A DNA stretch of 64,000 bases, taken from the NCBI RefSeq assembly GCF_009730915.1, contig NW_024086420.1:62001-126000 (forward strand). Direction: 5' to 3'. This DNA is from Dioscorea cayenensis subsp. rotundata. Lineage: Eukaryota; Streptophyta; Magnoliopsida; Dioscoreales; Dioscoreaceae. The notes below the pieces were generated by a model. The model did no database searches and was not told where the DNA came from. It saw nothing but the letters and a program-made list of their open reading frames with translations. Position numbers and translations under genes: made by a program. Shown one piece after another: positions 19,625 to 32,017 of the stretch; the stretch's first letter is position 1, and each line of letters opens with the position of its first letter.

Positions 19625-22322
19625 TCATGGGGGTTCAAAGAGTTTGATACCACCCCCAGTTTCCTTTGTAGCATTGTTTCTTCCCGGTAAATTCAGTGAT
19701 AACATTGAAAAGACCTCAAATTGCTCATGAGTAGAGAGGGGTGAAAAATTTACCTTTCCTCTATGAGATGTGGGGTGATGAGGCTTGTTACCTTTCTTCT
19801 TTCTCCCATGAATCTCCCTCCACATCTTCTTCACAAATGACTCTTTTTTCTTTTTTTCCTTAGCATTAGTGCAGGACACCCTCTCTTTTGGTTGCTTCAA
19901 GTTATGAATTTGAGGATAGTGGTGAGGTTCTCCTTGTTCTTCATTCTCCAACTCTCCCAAATATTCATCCAAAGGATTTATAGAGAGCACCTCCTGCACA
20001 CAATCAGAAATCAATCTATCAATTTCATCAACAAAGTAAAGTGTGTCATCATGATCTAAAGAATGTTTCATGGCAGCCGGCAAAGTGTACACCACTTACT
20101 CTTCTCTGACTCTTAACATTAACTTTCCTCCTTTCAAGTCAATCAAGGCACCCGAGGTGCTGAGGAATGGTCGGCCAAGAATCAGTGGTATCTCCACATC
20201 TTCATCTATATCCATGATGACAAAATCCACCGGAAAAACAATTTTTTCCACTCGGACAATTACATCTTCAACAATCCCACAAGGTTTTCTTGTTGATCGA
20301 TTCGCCAATTGTAAGGTCATCCTCGTGGGCCTCAACTCATCCAAGCCAAGTTTCAAATACATGGTGTAGGGCATGACATTTATGCTAGCCCAAGAATCCG
20401 CTAGAGCATTTTCTTGGATTCCACCTTCAAGCATGCGCGGGATAATGAAGCTTCCTGGATCTTTCAACTTTTGTGGGAGCTTCTTTTCTACTATGGCCGA
20501 GCAATTCCCCGTAAGCGCAACCGTGCCCTCTTCCTCCAACTTTCTCTTGTTCGTAAGGAGCTCTTTTAAAAACGTGGCATATTTCGGCATTTGAGTCAAT
20601 GCTTCAACTATCGGGATGTTCAAATGGAGTTGTTTGAAGATGTCCATGAATTTTTTGAAGTGAACATCCTCCTTCTCATGCTTCAATCTAGTTGGATAAG
20701 GGATTGGAGGTTTATACTCGTATGATTTTGTTGGTCCTTGTTGTTGGAACTTGTCATTTCTTCCCTGATTTTTGTCTTCACTGTTTTCTTCGACTAGCTT
20801 GGGGTCTTCCCCGGTGGCTACCCCACTTTTCTTGACACTTGGGTCAACCTCGACCCTTGTCTCCACTTGCCTCCTGCTTCTAAGAGCAATGGCCTTTAAG
20901 TGCTCCCTTGGACTGTCTTCCATGTTGCTCGGAAGACAACCTAGAGGATGTTCAGAGTGTGCCTTTGCGAGTTCCGCCACTCGATGCTCAAGAGATTTCA
21001 CAGAAGCTTGGAGGTTTCTCAAAACAAAACCTATCTCACTGAACTGTTCTGCGTGCTGAGTGAGTTGAGCATTCACCTTGCCAAATTGTGCATCTATGCT
21101 ACTAGTTAGACTATTGAACCTGTCATTGGTACTGAGCATGAACTTGGCAAGGACCTCTTCAGTAGAAAACTTCCTCTCAAAGGCTGGTTGTTGAAAGTGA
21201 GATCCTTGAGATGGTGTACCTCTTTGTCGTTGTTGGCCTTGGTTCCATGAAAAATTTGGGTGGTTCTTCCACCCTGGATTGTAAGTTGAGCTATACGGGT
21301 TACCTTGATTTCGTTGTCCTCCAATGTAGTCAACATTCTCAATGGGACTAACCGAGGAGCTAGCAATTGGACATTGGGCGCATCATGCCAACCACCACAA
21401 GTGCTACAATTCATCATCGATTCGACACGAACTACGCCCATAAGAAGATCAAGCTTTCGAGTCAACACATCAACCTTCGCGACCAAGGCATCATTGCTAC
21501 TAACTTCATAAAGCCCGAAGTCTTTTGTGTAGATCCTCTTGAGGCCCAATGTGATTCATTGCTTGCCATAGACTCAAGTAATTGCTCAGCCTCATCGGGA
21601 TAGTTATTGCTAAGGGAACCACCCGCTGCAGCATCAATGAGTTGGCGAGTAGTATAATTCAACCCATTGTAAATGATTTATACTCGCATCCATGAGGCGA
21701 AACCATGGTGGGGGCACCTTCTAAGGAGATCCTTAAATCTCTCATAGGCTTCAAACAATGTTTCAGAATCCCCTTGTTTATAGGCTGAAATTTCTTGCCT
21801 CAACTTCGCCGCTTTGCTTGGCGGAAAGTATTTCCCAAGGAACTTCTCAACCATATCCTTCCATGTTTTAATAGACCCCGGAGACAATGATGTAAGCCAA
21901 CGACAAGCTCTGTCTCTTAAACTGAATGGAAATAGTCTCAAACGGATCACATCGTCGGGCACCCCATTAATCTTGAATGTAGAGCAAATTTGGAGGAACC
22001 GGGAAAGGTGGTCATGTGCATCTTCATTTTCTAGGCCATTAAATTGAACCGAGTTCTGGACCATGCCGATTGTACTCGCTTTAATTTCAAAGTTGTTGGA
22101 TGCCACGGTCGGTGCCTGAATACTAAACTCATCTCCCGTGAATTGGGGTCTTTCATATTCGGATAGAGTGTGTCGCTCTTCGGCCATGATTGAAGACTCT
22201 CTGTCCTCAATTTTAATGTTCTGCGTACCCGATCCTTCACCAACCTCTCTCAATCTCTGATGCGAAGTTCTTTCAATTTCACTATCCGATGTAATCAATG
22301 TCGATGGATTTGAGCGTGTCAT
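19625..22322 (-). pseudogene. E4 gag-protease polyprotein, few lesions
   Basis: Gag opens at ATG 22322 with an acidic N-terminus, then the gag core (FKINGVPDDVIRLRLFPFSL, WLTSLSPGSIKTW, KYFPPSKAAKLRQEI, CPHHGF). One stop (a Gln codon turned to TAA near 21678) precedes YNGLNYTTRQLIDAAAGG. A frameshift near 21540 leads to the zinc-knuckle frame, where a second frameshift before the last Cys breaks the CX2CX3HX4C motif (near 21370-21410). From 21139 to 19625 one frame is open except for a TAA at 20096-20098. It holds a coiled coil, the protease with DSWASINVMP (relatives have DLGAS, so Gly is replaced by Trp and activity is unlikely) and ILGRPFL, then a Lys-rich tail ending in FEPP at TGA 19627. 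It is the best preserved polyprotein of the window. No pol follows. Confidence 0.9.
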
Positions 22323-22459
22323 GCACAGTACCTTGCAAAACCTAGAAAGATGATAGAAAGTTAAGATTAAAGGAAAAGAAAAATAACAATAAAAAAAATT
22401 GAGTAAAGAATGAAATGGCTAGAGTAATAATCTAAAAGTTTCCTAGAATTCCTTAAAGT

Positions 22460-22477
22460 TCCCCTGCAACGGCGCCA
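22460..22477 (-). other. E4 primer-binding site (tRNA-Asp)
   Basis: In element sense TGGCGCCGTTGCAGGGGA, 17 of 18 matches to the tRNA-Asp complement, six bases from the 5' LTR. Confidence 0.92.
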
Positions 22478-22483
22478 AAAACT

Positions 22484-24427
22484 TGATTGCTTCCCCGCAA
22501 GTGTACGGGATCGCCAAGTAATACCTCGTGTGAAGAAACAAGGATCGTATTCCACGGGGCTAAGGATCTCCTATTTCTCCTTCTGGAGCTATTATCTAAC
22601 CTAAGATCTCAAGTGATGGATTTTTACTCTACTAGATGTAATTAAAGCTAAAATGAGATTATGACCAAATTAGAGAGAACAAGCAATAAGCAAGCAAGAA
22701 AATCAATGAGATGCAAAGGCCTATGGATGAGGATCCCCTTGAGGGGTTATCATGCAACATGGATGATGATCTAAAGATGCAAGGGTAAAATGAACCATGA
22801 GATTCCAAGATTAGAACAACCCCAATTTCTCAGCGATTGAACCCTAATCCCATACGAACATAGATAGGAATTTCTTCCAAATCCACATTCCTACGATTTC
22901 ATTGAGTACGAGGAAATCTCAATTAGGATTAAACCTACTCTTCTTTGGATTAAACCTACATGGAGGGCTACCAAACACCCGATTTCTCGGCGTGATGATA
23001 CAAGCATCCCCTTTTAATCTATTCATGACCTAATAAATGCGAGCAAGTTACATCTACATGCATCATTCATAAAAGAGCTACGGATTTCTCCTTGGTGTAG
23101 AACTTAGCATGAAAACAATGGATTAAATCTCAAAATTACCCAAGCATGGAATTAACAAGTTATCATCCAACATACATGATAAACCCCCAAGGTTCACCAA
23201 CATGGATGATGATCTAAAGATGCAAGGGTAAAATGGACCATGAGATTCCAAGATTAGAACAACCCCAATTTCTAAATGATTGAACCCCTAATCCCATACT
23301 GAACATAGATAGGAATTTCTTCCAAATCCACATTCCTACGATTTCATTGAGTACGAGGAAATCTCAATTAGGATTAAACCTACTCTTCTTTGGATTAAAC
23401 CTACATGGAGGGCTACCAAACACCCGATTTCTCGGCGTGATGATACAAGCATCCCCTTTTAATCTATTCATGACCTAATAAATGCGAGCAAGTTACATCT
23501 ACATGCATCATTCATAAAAAGAGCTACTGGATTTCTCCTTGGTGTAGAACTTAGCATGAAAACAATGGATTAAATCTCAAAATTACCCAAGCATGGAATT
23601 AACAAGTTATCATTTAACATACATGATAAACCCCAAGGTTCACCAACACCCGGTGGCCTTGGGGTCTAGTGTATCATCATCCCACTTCAAGCAATACAAA
23701 CAAGCAAAACATGAAGCAAAAGCATAAATGACACTCCGTAGATGAAATAGTGGAGGAGGAGGTGAACAATGTGCCGAATGATGCTTTCCCCGCCAAAGGA
23801 GTGCCATGTGACGCTTCCTCTAGCCACGGATCTCCTTCCTTCAAATCGTGGTAAATCTCCCATTGAATGATGTTGCCTTCTTGCCTTGAGAGTCTTGGAC
23901 CTTGGGCTTGAATGATCTTCTAGCTTCCTTGCCCTTCTTCTCCTTTCCAAGGTCGCCAAAAATCTCCCAAGTGATCTCCCAAAATCGGCCAAGAAAAGGT
24001 CCAGCCAAAAAGTTCTTTTTTCTGCCGTTAAAGTTAGTATATATACCCCCCGAGTCATACGGGTCGTATGGGGGTCATATGGGGGTCGTATAGCACTCAA
24101 AAACCCTAGATTCGCGTTCCATACGGGGGGCCTACGACCTCCATATGCCCCCGTATATTGGGTAGTATGGAAATCTGGGCAGACACTTCGAATCATTCCG
24201 CTGCTACAGTACATACGGCCCCCATACTAGGCAGTATGGGGGTAGTATGAAATTCATGTTTTTTTCTCTTTTTGCCCAAATGATATCTTCTTGTTCACCA
24301 TGGCTTCCTTATACCCTACAAAGTAAATAGTAAACAATTAAGCGCAAAACGGCCATTAAACCTCACAAAATACATGCAAAGTGAATACGATATATATATG
24401 AAAACACCTGCATTTAGACACTTATCA
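22484..24427 (-). repeat. E4 5' LTR with internal duplication
   Basis: 1944 bp against 1508 bp in the other LTR. The extra length is a tandem copy: 22758-23200 is repeated at 23201-23640 or so (offset 443 bp). TATA-like tract at 24038-24045; CATACGG half-sites at 24056-24235. Confidence 0.92.
22758..23645. repeat. 443-bp tandem duplication in E4 5' LTR
   Basis: The phrase 'catggatgatgatctaaag' starts at 22758 and again at 23201. The following text agrees closely between copies up to the CCAAGG hairpin. The 3' LTR has one copy, so the duplication arose after insertion or during the last reverse transcription. Confidence 0.9.
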
Positions 24428-24432
24428 CTATG
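24428..24432. other. E4 target-site duplication, right (CTATG)
   Basis: Exact match to 15534-15538; host LTR text resumes right after it. Confidence 0.95.
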
Positions 24433-24762
24433 TAATGAAGGATTTCCACGACTCACTATTGCATTGATTAGAAAGCATAATAGTGGGTTCTTGTACTTGA
24501 AGCGATTATCTTAGGCGGAGCATTATCCAAGTACCCCATCTTTATCGATTGCCTTACCTTCTCCTTTACTCGTGCTCTCTTACTTGTTGATTTTACTTGT
24601 GAGAATTGAATCATTGTCACACTTGTCACTATTGATTTTTCACATAGCTAAGAAGCGGATTAAGTGTTTTTATTCCCTACTCCCTGTGGATTCAATACCC
24701 GCTCATCCGGGATTATTACTTCGACAAACCTGTGTACTTGCGCGATATACGCAAGGGGACCT
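24433..24762 (+). mobile_element. E3 5' LTR, second part
   Basis: Continues the LTR interrupted at 15538 and ends 'gcaaggggacct', lacking the last bases TTGTCA. The shared ACCT at 24759-24762 is where it joins ORF2 text; primer-binding site, gag-pro, hairpins and repeat array are all missing from E3. Confidence 0.85.
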
Positions 24763-26114
24763 CAGTCGAAGAAGCTAGCTAATAAGAGGCTGCGTGAGTC
24801 ATCCTCTGAGCCTGAGGGCATGAGTTTTGCGATTCCAAAGCATCAGGTTCGCAATGAGCACTTGTCGAGACTCTGGTTCGGACAGACTTGATTCCTAGAC
24901 ACAAGTATACTGAGAGATCTGCAGCAGGGATATGAGCTCGCTGATGAGGTCGAGGATCTCGTTTCAGAAGGTGGTTGGAGGCAGTTATTAACGATTAGAG
25001 AGCTAGTCTTCCGAGAGTTTGCACTGAAGGTGCTATCATCATTCGAGTTTGATAGATCTTACGCGAGCTTTGACAGTTTGGACACCATTCAGTTTAGAGC
25101 ACTTGGACACCACCATAGCTTGAGCATCACTCAGTTTTCAGTTATGCTTGGCTTGTATGAGGAGGCATTCACAGACACTGAGGAGTACTCTCAGTTACCG
25201 ACTTATTACCCTGGCGCCTTGACCCCGCAGAGAGCTTATAGATTACTATGTGGTCAGGGTCAGTACGAGCCGGGGGTGTCCACGGCCACGTGCCTTTCCT
25301 GACCTGCATATAGATATTTACATGCCATCATGAGTAGGTCGGTGAATGGCCGTGGTGATAGCACTGGTGTTCTAAGCCGGCAGGAGCTTCTATATTTGTA
25401 CTCAATGGTACAGCGCGTACCGATTCACTTAGGACACATCATGGCAGAGTACATCAGACATCATGGGTATTATGCTAGACTGGGAGCGATCTTCTCGGGC
25501 CCCTACATTACGAGATTAGTGCTGGGCATGGGTTTCTTGGATTCGATTCGTGGGGCTGAGAAGCCGAGTATACCTACCCCCATGAGTTTAGAGACACTGA
25601 GATTGATGGGGATGGTCTGTAGAGTTTGGACAGGGGTTTATGCATTAGTACTACCAGCTCCAGAGATAGCTGAGGGTGAGGGTGATCCTGCCGAGGCTTC
25701 CCAGCCTGCTCCCTAGCCTTAGTTGGCACCGATGGAGACCGAGGCACCTTCCGCGGCAGAGGACGCTCCGCCCGTACTTATGTTTTCATCATCTCGTGCT
25801 CATGATCACTTCGAGAGGCTCGAGAGTGCGGTGTGAGTGATACGGACAGAGGTGGCTGAGACTCGAGCAGAGATTGCTGAGATTAGGGCTACGCAGGTCA
25901 CTCAGTACATAGAGTTCATGGCACATTTCGATGTATTACAATAGATCATAGAGCGAGACATTGCCTCATCATTTGTCTTGGGTCTGAGGACTCCTCAGGC
26001 TCCTCGGCACCTCTAGCATCCCCATCACCTATACCAGCACCGGTGGATCCACCTTATGTTTCTCCACCACCAGCAGCAGCAGAGGTGCTGACAGAGCATG
26101 ACACCGACACTTGA
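24763..26114 (+). pseudogene. E3 ORF2, ATHILA ORF-1-like protein
   Basis: Same protein type as E1 ORF2 and closest to E6 ORF2. The ATG is lost in the deletion that fused the LTR to codon 4 or so. Stops follow near 24888 and 25300; between and after them the frame is well kept. Blocks seen: FRALGHHHSLSITQFSVMLG, LTPQRAYRLLCGQGQYEPGV, YLHAIMSRSVNGRGDSTGVL, LYLYSMVQRVPIHLGHIMAE, GPYITRLVLGMG, an acidic Pro-rich hinge, a coiled coil (near 25815-25935, with further stops) and a Pro/Ser tail ending at TGA 26112-26114. It has no transmembrane segment. The match to the ATHILA ORF-1 family is by recognisable motifs and position; the function of that family is unknown. Confidence 0.75.
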
Positions 26115-27371
26115 CCTTACTTTATTTTCCTTTTATGCATTTTATTTTTAGACTTGTTCACTCAGAAAGGATTCTCCTTCTGAGTTTATTTTCATTTTGC
26201 ATCTCGGGTTGTATTTATTGTCTATCTTTTATATATACTCGAGATATTTTGTTTTTATTGAGCTTCACTGAACCCCCTCGTGTATGCATGCAGATGGTCT
26301 TGTCATCATGGGAATTGAGACATAGTCATGGGAACGGCCAAGGTGCTTCGGCACTTGGCCGTGTGAGCTTCACAACTTGTCAGAACATTACTCCCAAGGA
26401 CTTAGCTCCATCAAACGTGACACTCGGAGTCAGTAGAGTATTGTTTTGATTTCTTCTCCCACATCTATTTTTGAATGAAATACATTTTGAGTGAGCTTGC
26501 ATGTGTACATTGGGGACAATACACAACTTAAGTGTGGGGGGGAGTTTCATAGTGCACACACCCTTTTTATTGTTCTTGATTGATATACATACTCACATAG
26601 CCAATGGCGGTTCACCTTAGTTACAATGATTGTATTCTTCAGTTTAGGAGAAAATTTTAACATTGAATGTTTTCATGCTCTAGTTCTTGCTTGAATTTCT
26701 AGGAATTTTTACCCGATTTATACTTGTTACACCACTCACTTATTAGACTCTTTTGGAAACTCAAGTTTGATGTTAAAGGGACTAGTTATAGTTGTTTGTT
26801 GTGTTAAATTCTAAAAAAAAAAAATTTGAAAAGAAGGAACAAAATAGTTTTATTGTTTATTTGTGCTTGTTGGGTGGAAAGAGCTACCACCTATGAAGTA
26901 TGAAGCTACTCTCATAAGTCAGATACTAGCTATGCCCTGATGAGAGAAAATAGCTATCTCATAGGATGAGTGAAAGCTACCACTCTGGTATAATGAGCTA
27001 CAACCTCGAAAGTGTGAAAGCCACCTTAGCAGCCGCTTTGGAAAGGGCTACCTTAGAGGATGTGTGAAGCTACTACCATCTTTGAAAGTGTTGTCACTTT
27101 TGTAGATAAATAAGTCCCTTGTACTTAGAACTTTGAGTAGTATACCTTGGGTTGTTTTGAGTGAGTTCACACACGTACATGATTTCGGGGTTGTTGTCCT
27201 TTTTGATTCAAGTTTTTAGCTAGAGCTTTGATCTTTCATATTTAGTATTGAAATTTCCCTTACTTGTAGAATGCTCTCTTTGTATACTGTGGTGAACCTA
27301 AGGCCAAGCCCTTTCAATATTTCCTTCATCTATGCACAGAATGTCTAATTTTTGCTTGAGGACAAGCAAAA
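26115..27371 (+). other. E3 3' non-coding region
   Basis: No gene. Imperfect GTACATTG hairpin at 26505-26524 with CTTAAGTGTGGGGGGG just after it; degenerate agctacca repeats at 26878-27080; then a perfect 9-bp hairpin TTTTGCTTG/CAAGCAAAA with AGGA loop (27350-27371). Confidence 0.7.
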
Positions 27372-27390
27372 GCTTAATTGTGGGGGAATT
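27372..27390 (+). promoter_or_regulatory. E3 3' polypurine tract
   Basis: GCTTAATTGTGGGGGAATT, directly before the LTR start at 27391 and directly after the 27350-27371 hairpin. Confidence 0.85.
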
Positions 27391-28903
27391 TGATAAGTGC
27401 TTGTGCGATATGAATGCGAAACGTTCATTCCTTATGTTGAGAATTACTTTTCTCGGGTTTTTACACTAATATGTGCTTTTTTATGTTACATTCGTGCAGG
27501 TAGGGTTGTAAGGACGGCTGAGAAAACAGGAATTCAGAGAATCCACACGGGCGCGTGGAAATTATCCACGCCCGTGTGGAGATTCCACATGGACGTGTGA
27601 AAAATCCACATGCCCGTGTAATCGCCCGACTCCAGCCCTATTTAAAGCCGATTCAGCTCCGATTTCAGTATTCTTTTCTCCATCTTTTCCCCAACTTGAG
27701 AGAGGGCTTCGGCTAGGGTTTTGAGGGGTACTGACTAGGGTTTTGGAGAGGTTCTACGGCTCCGACATCGCGTGTCATTTGGAAGAAGGTTATTGGGAGA
27801 GCTTTCATCGGCACCGATCCGGCGAGGTGTATCCTAGGCCGGACAAAGGATCTCTTGCGACGAGTAGAGGACTCTCTACAAGACCATCGACACGACCATC
27901 GAGGGGGTTTTCTATGGATTCATTGCTTTTACATTCTATTTCTTTGATTGTATTTAGCTCCATGGAGAGCTAAACCACTAGTTGGTACTTGGGTATTTGT
28001 GAACCCTAGGATGTATTTGTTTCATTGAATCTCTTTATTATGATTTCAATTAATTGATGTTTATTGTGAGTTCCAACCTTGAATGCTTGATTGTATGAAC
28101 ATTTCCCCTAGAGTGACACTAGGGTTGAGAGTTCTCGTTGGCAACCTTGTGAGTGAGTGACACACCATGAGCGTTAGACAAAGCTAGGTTAGAGAGGGTT
28201 GAGAGGGTGAGTCGAGAGGTACAAGAGCCTCACCTTTCCCCTCCGACGTGATAGATTCTACCTCCGTTCCTCGAGTCCTTTGCGGCCATAATAGAGTGAA
28301 TGGTCTAAGGGATGAAATTCTGCTGGGGCTTAGTTGCGAGTGCAACGGAGAGAAGCGTTGAGGTGATCTTATTATCTAGGGCTTAATCGTGGTTAGGGAC
28401 CTTCCACCTCTACTAAAGGGTTAGGTCTATAATTAGGAAGAGATTTATCACTTGGAATCCCTAGAGCTCATTGCAACTCTATGCGAGTGCGAGGTGTTGA
28501 GATTATTCGATTTCTCCTCCGGGACATGTATAGAGTTAGGCATAGTTGACCTTAGATTTGGGACTATGTAATGAAGGATTTTTTCACGACTCACTATTGC
28601 ATTTATTAGGAAGCATAATAGAGGGTTCTTGGACTTGAAGCGATCGTCGTAGGCGAAGCATTATCCGAGTACCCCATCTTTATCGATTGCCTTACCTTCT
28701 CCTTTACTCGTGCTCTCTTACTTGTTGATTTTATTTGTGAGAATTGAATCATTGTCACACTTATCACTATTGTTTTTTCACATAGCTAAGAAGCGGATTA
28801 AGTGTTTTTATTCCCAGTCATTGCGGATTCGATACCCACTCATCCGGGATTATTAATTCGACAAACCCGTGCACCTGCGGGATATATGCAAGGGACCTTA
28901 TCA
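27391..28903 (+). mobile_element. E3 3' LTR (family A) with internal deletion
   Basis: TGATAAGTGC...CTTATCA, 1513 bp. About 350-380 bp of U3 is missing at 27510-27520, where 'gtagggttgtaagg' runs straight into 'acggctgagaaaacagg'. Dyads at 27547-27620 and TATTTAAAG at 27639-27647 remain. Confidence 0.9.
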
Positions 28904-28908
28904 TGACC
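28904..28908. other. E3 target-site duplication, right (TGACC)
   Basis: Pairs with TAACC at 13992-13996 with one mismatch; the host minus LTR resumes here. Confidence 0.7.
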
Positions 28909-29780
28909 GCAAAGAACTCGAGGAATTGGAGGTAGAATAAATCACACCGAAGGGGAAAGGGGACATTCCGCTACCTCTCGACTCACCCTCTCAAACCTCT
29001 CCAATCTAGATTTGTCTAACTGTCGTGGTTTGTTACTCACTCACAAGGGTTACCAACATGAACTCTCAACCCTAGTGTCACTCTAAGGGAGTATTCATAC
29101 AATTAATGCATTTAAGATTGGGATTCAATAAAAACATTAATTAACGAAAGCATAATAACAAGGTTCAATGAAACAAATACATCCTAGGATTCACAATCTA
29201 AGTACCCACTAGGCGGTCTAGCTCTCCATGGAGCTAATTACAATCAATGAAATCGAATATAAACGCAATAAATCCATAGAAACCCCCTCAATAGTCATAA
29301 CAATGGTCTTATGGAGAGTCCTCTTGTCGTCCAAAGGTCCCTTTGTCCGTCCTAGGATACATCTCGCCAGATCGGTGCCGACGAAAGCTCTCCCACTAAC
29401 CTTATCCCAAATGGAGCAGGAGGTCGGAGCTATAGAACCTCTCCCAATCCCTAGCCAATACCTCTCAAAATCCTAGCCGCAACTCTCTCTCAAGTTGGGG
29501 AAAAGATGGAGAAAAAAATGCTGAAATAGGGGCTGAAATCGGCTTTTAAAGGGGTGGAATAGGGAATCCACATGCCCTTGTGGATATTCCACATTGGCTT
29601 GTGTAATTAACACACGGGAGTGTGAAATTTCCACACGCCCGTGTGGCTTCTCTGGTCAACTCCTTCTTCGCCCGACTGTTAACAGTACCTGGTACACTAT
29701 TTTCCTACATTGGCATGCTATAGTACCGGTCTGAAACACTCCCGAAACCATGCTTTCATCGAGGTAACGTAAATGGGCAC
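28904..29780 (-). mobile_element. Minus LTR, right part (from 13377-13996)
   Basis: Continues the minus-strand LTR interrupted by E3. It includes a reversed TATA region (near 29550) and dyads (29570-29650). It breaks near 29780 at 'gggcacaagtatgtg', before its natural end. Confidence 0.8.
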
Positions 29781-30161
29781 AAGTATGTGAAGCGTTCATT
29801 CCTTATGTTGAGCATTACGTTTCTCGGGTTTTTACACTAATATGTGTGTTTTTATGTTACTTTGATGCAGGTAGGGTTGTGAGGCCGATTATGAAGGAAA
29901 GAAGCCAATGTGGATCACAATGCCCCGATTTTGGAGGAAAATCTTGCTAAGGTTCAAACGTTAAGACATAGGTTGGGTGTGAGATGCTAGAGTGTGTGCC
30001 AACCTCCTCGTATTCCAATTGGCACATCCATTTGGAGGGGCACAAGGGCAGTCACACTCGAGCATTCTGACGTATGCACATAGAACAAGAGCTCCACCAA
30101 CTTTGCCTATCATTGAAGAAGCAAGTGATCCACGACATGAACGTGTGCCCGTTTGGGTTAC
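29781..30161 (+). mobile_element. LTR fragment (family A), 5' part only
   Basis: Plus-strand U3 text from 'gtgaagcgttcattcc' to 'gtttgggttac', lacking the first ~20 bases. It is interrupted at 30162 by the LTR of E5; the remainder is not found nearby. Confidence 0.8.
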
Positions 30162-31993
30162 TGATAAGTGCATGTGCGATATGAATGCGAAGCGTTCATT
30201 CCTTATGTTGAGCATTACTTTTCTCAGGTTTTTACACTAATATGTGTGTTTTTTTGTTACTTTCGTGCAGGTAGGGTTGTGAGGCCGAGTATGAAGAAAA
30301 GAAGCCAATGTGGATCACAATGCACCGATTTTGGAGGAAATCTTGCTAAAGTTCAAACACGAAGATATGAGTCGGGTGCGAGATGCTAGAGGGTGTGCCA
30401 ACCTCCCTGTATTTGAGTTAGCACAACCATTTGGAAGGGCACAAGGGAAGTCACACTCGAGCATTCCGACTTATGCACATAGAATAAGATCTCCATCAAC
30501 TTATCCGTCATTGAAGAAGCAAGTGATCCACGACCATTTGGAGGGGCACAAGTGAACATGTGCCCGTTTGCGTTACTCCGATGAAAGTATGGATTCGGGA
30601 AGCTATTCAGGACGGGCACTGTAGCAGCACTATTCACAGTCGGCCGAGAAAACAGGAGTTCATAGAATCCACAGGGCGTGTGGAAATTCTGCAAGGGCGC
30701 GTGAAGCATCCACGCCTGTGTATTCGCCCGATTCCAGCCCTATTTCAAGCCGAATCAGCCCCGATTTTAGTATTCTTTTCTCCATTTTTTACCCAACTTG
30801 AGAGAGGGCTTCGGCTAGGGTTTTGAGGGGTATTCGCTAGGGTTTTGGGGAGGTTCTACGGTTCCGACATCGTCATTCCTTAGGAAGAAGGTTGGTAGGG
30901 GAGCTTCTGTCGAGGCGTATCCTATACCGGACGAGGGAATCCTTGGACGAAGAGTAGAGGACCTTCCACAAGACCATCGACACGACTATCGAGGTGGTTT
31001 TCTATGGATTCATTACTTTTACATTCTATTTCTTTGATTGTACTTAGCTCCATGGAGAGCTAAACCCCTAGTGGGTACTTGGGTATTTGTGAACCTTAGG
31101 ATGTATTTGTTTCAATGAATCTCTTTATTATGCTTTCAATTAATTGATGTTTATTGTGAGTTCCAACCTTGAATGCTTGATTGTATGAAAATTTCCCCTA
31201 GAGTGACAATAGGGTTGAGTGTTCTCGTTGGTGACCTTGTGAGTGAGTGACACACCACGAGCGTTAGACAAAGCTAGGTTGGAGAGGTTTGATAGGGTGA
31301 GTCGAGAGGTACAGGAGCGTCCCCTTTCCCCTCCGACGTGATAAATTCTACCTCTGTTCCTCGAGTTCTTTGCGGCCATAATAGAGTAAATGGTCTAAGG
31401 GATGAACTTCCTCTGGGACTTAGTTGCGCGTGCAACGGAGTGAAGCGTTGAGGTGATCTTAGTATCTAGGGGTTAATCATGGTTAGGGACCTTCCACCTG
31501 GACCAAAGGGTTAGGTCTATAATTTGGAAGAGATTTATCACTTGGAATCTCTAGAGCTCATTGCAACTCTATGCCAGTGCTAGGTTGAGTGGTTATCTAA
31601 TCTCTCCTTCGGGACATGTATAGAGTTAGGCATAGTTGACCTTAGATTTGGGACTATGTAATTAAGAATTTCCACGACTCATCATTTCATTGATCAGGAA
31701 GCACAATAGAGGGATCTTGCACTTGAAACAATTATCCTTGGGGGAGCATTATCCGAGTACCCCATCTTTATCGATTGCCTTACCTCCTCCTTTACTCGTG
31801 CTCTCTTACTTGTTGCTTTTACTTTTGAGAATTGAATCATTGTCACAATTGTCATCATTGATCTTTCACATAGATAAGAATCAAATTAAGTATTTTTATT
31901 CCCTATTCCCTGTGGATTCGATACCCGCTCATCTGGGATTATTACTTCGACAAACCCGTGCACTTGCGGGATATACGCAAGCAGACCTTGTCA
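30162..31993 (+). mobile_element. E5 5' LTR (family A), complete
   Basis: 1832 bp, TGATAAGTGC...CCTTGTCA, followed by a primer-binding site. The TATA-like box is TATTTCAAG (near 30743), one dyad pair is shortened (30668-30720), and the U5 end has the usual 'gggatatacgcaag'. Confidence 0.93.
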
Positions 31994-31999
31994 AGTTTT

Positions 32000-32017
32000 T
32001 GGCACCGTTTCCGGGGA
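32000..32017 (+). other. E5 primer-binding site (tRNA-Asp)
   Basis: TGGCACCGTTTCCGGGGA, two mismatches to the tRNA-Asp complement. Confidence 0.85.

Larger units (their letters stand above)
15539..24427 (-). mobile_element. E4, complete minus-strand gag-pro retrotransposon
   Basis: 8889 bp with LTRs at both ends, a perfect 5-bp target duplication, primer-binding site (22460-22477), gag-pro (22322-19625), the stop-proximal hairpin (19561-19578), a long non-coding 3' region and a polypurine tract (17047-17062). There is no RT, RNase H, integrase or ORF2. It is therefore a non-autonomous element that must have been moved by enzymes from a relative, comparable to described gag-only terminal-repeat elements but with the protease kept. 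Confidence 0.93.
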
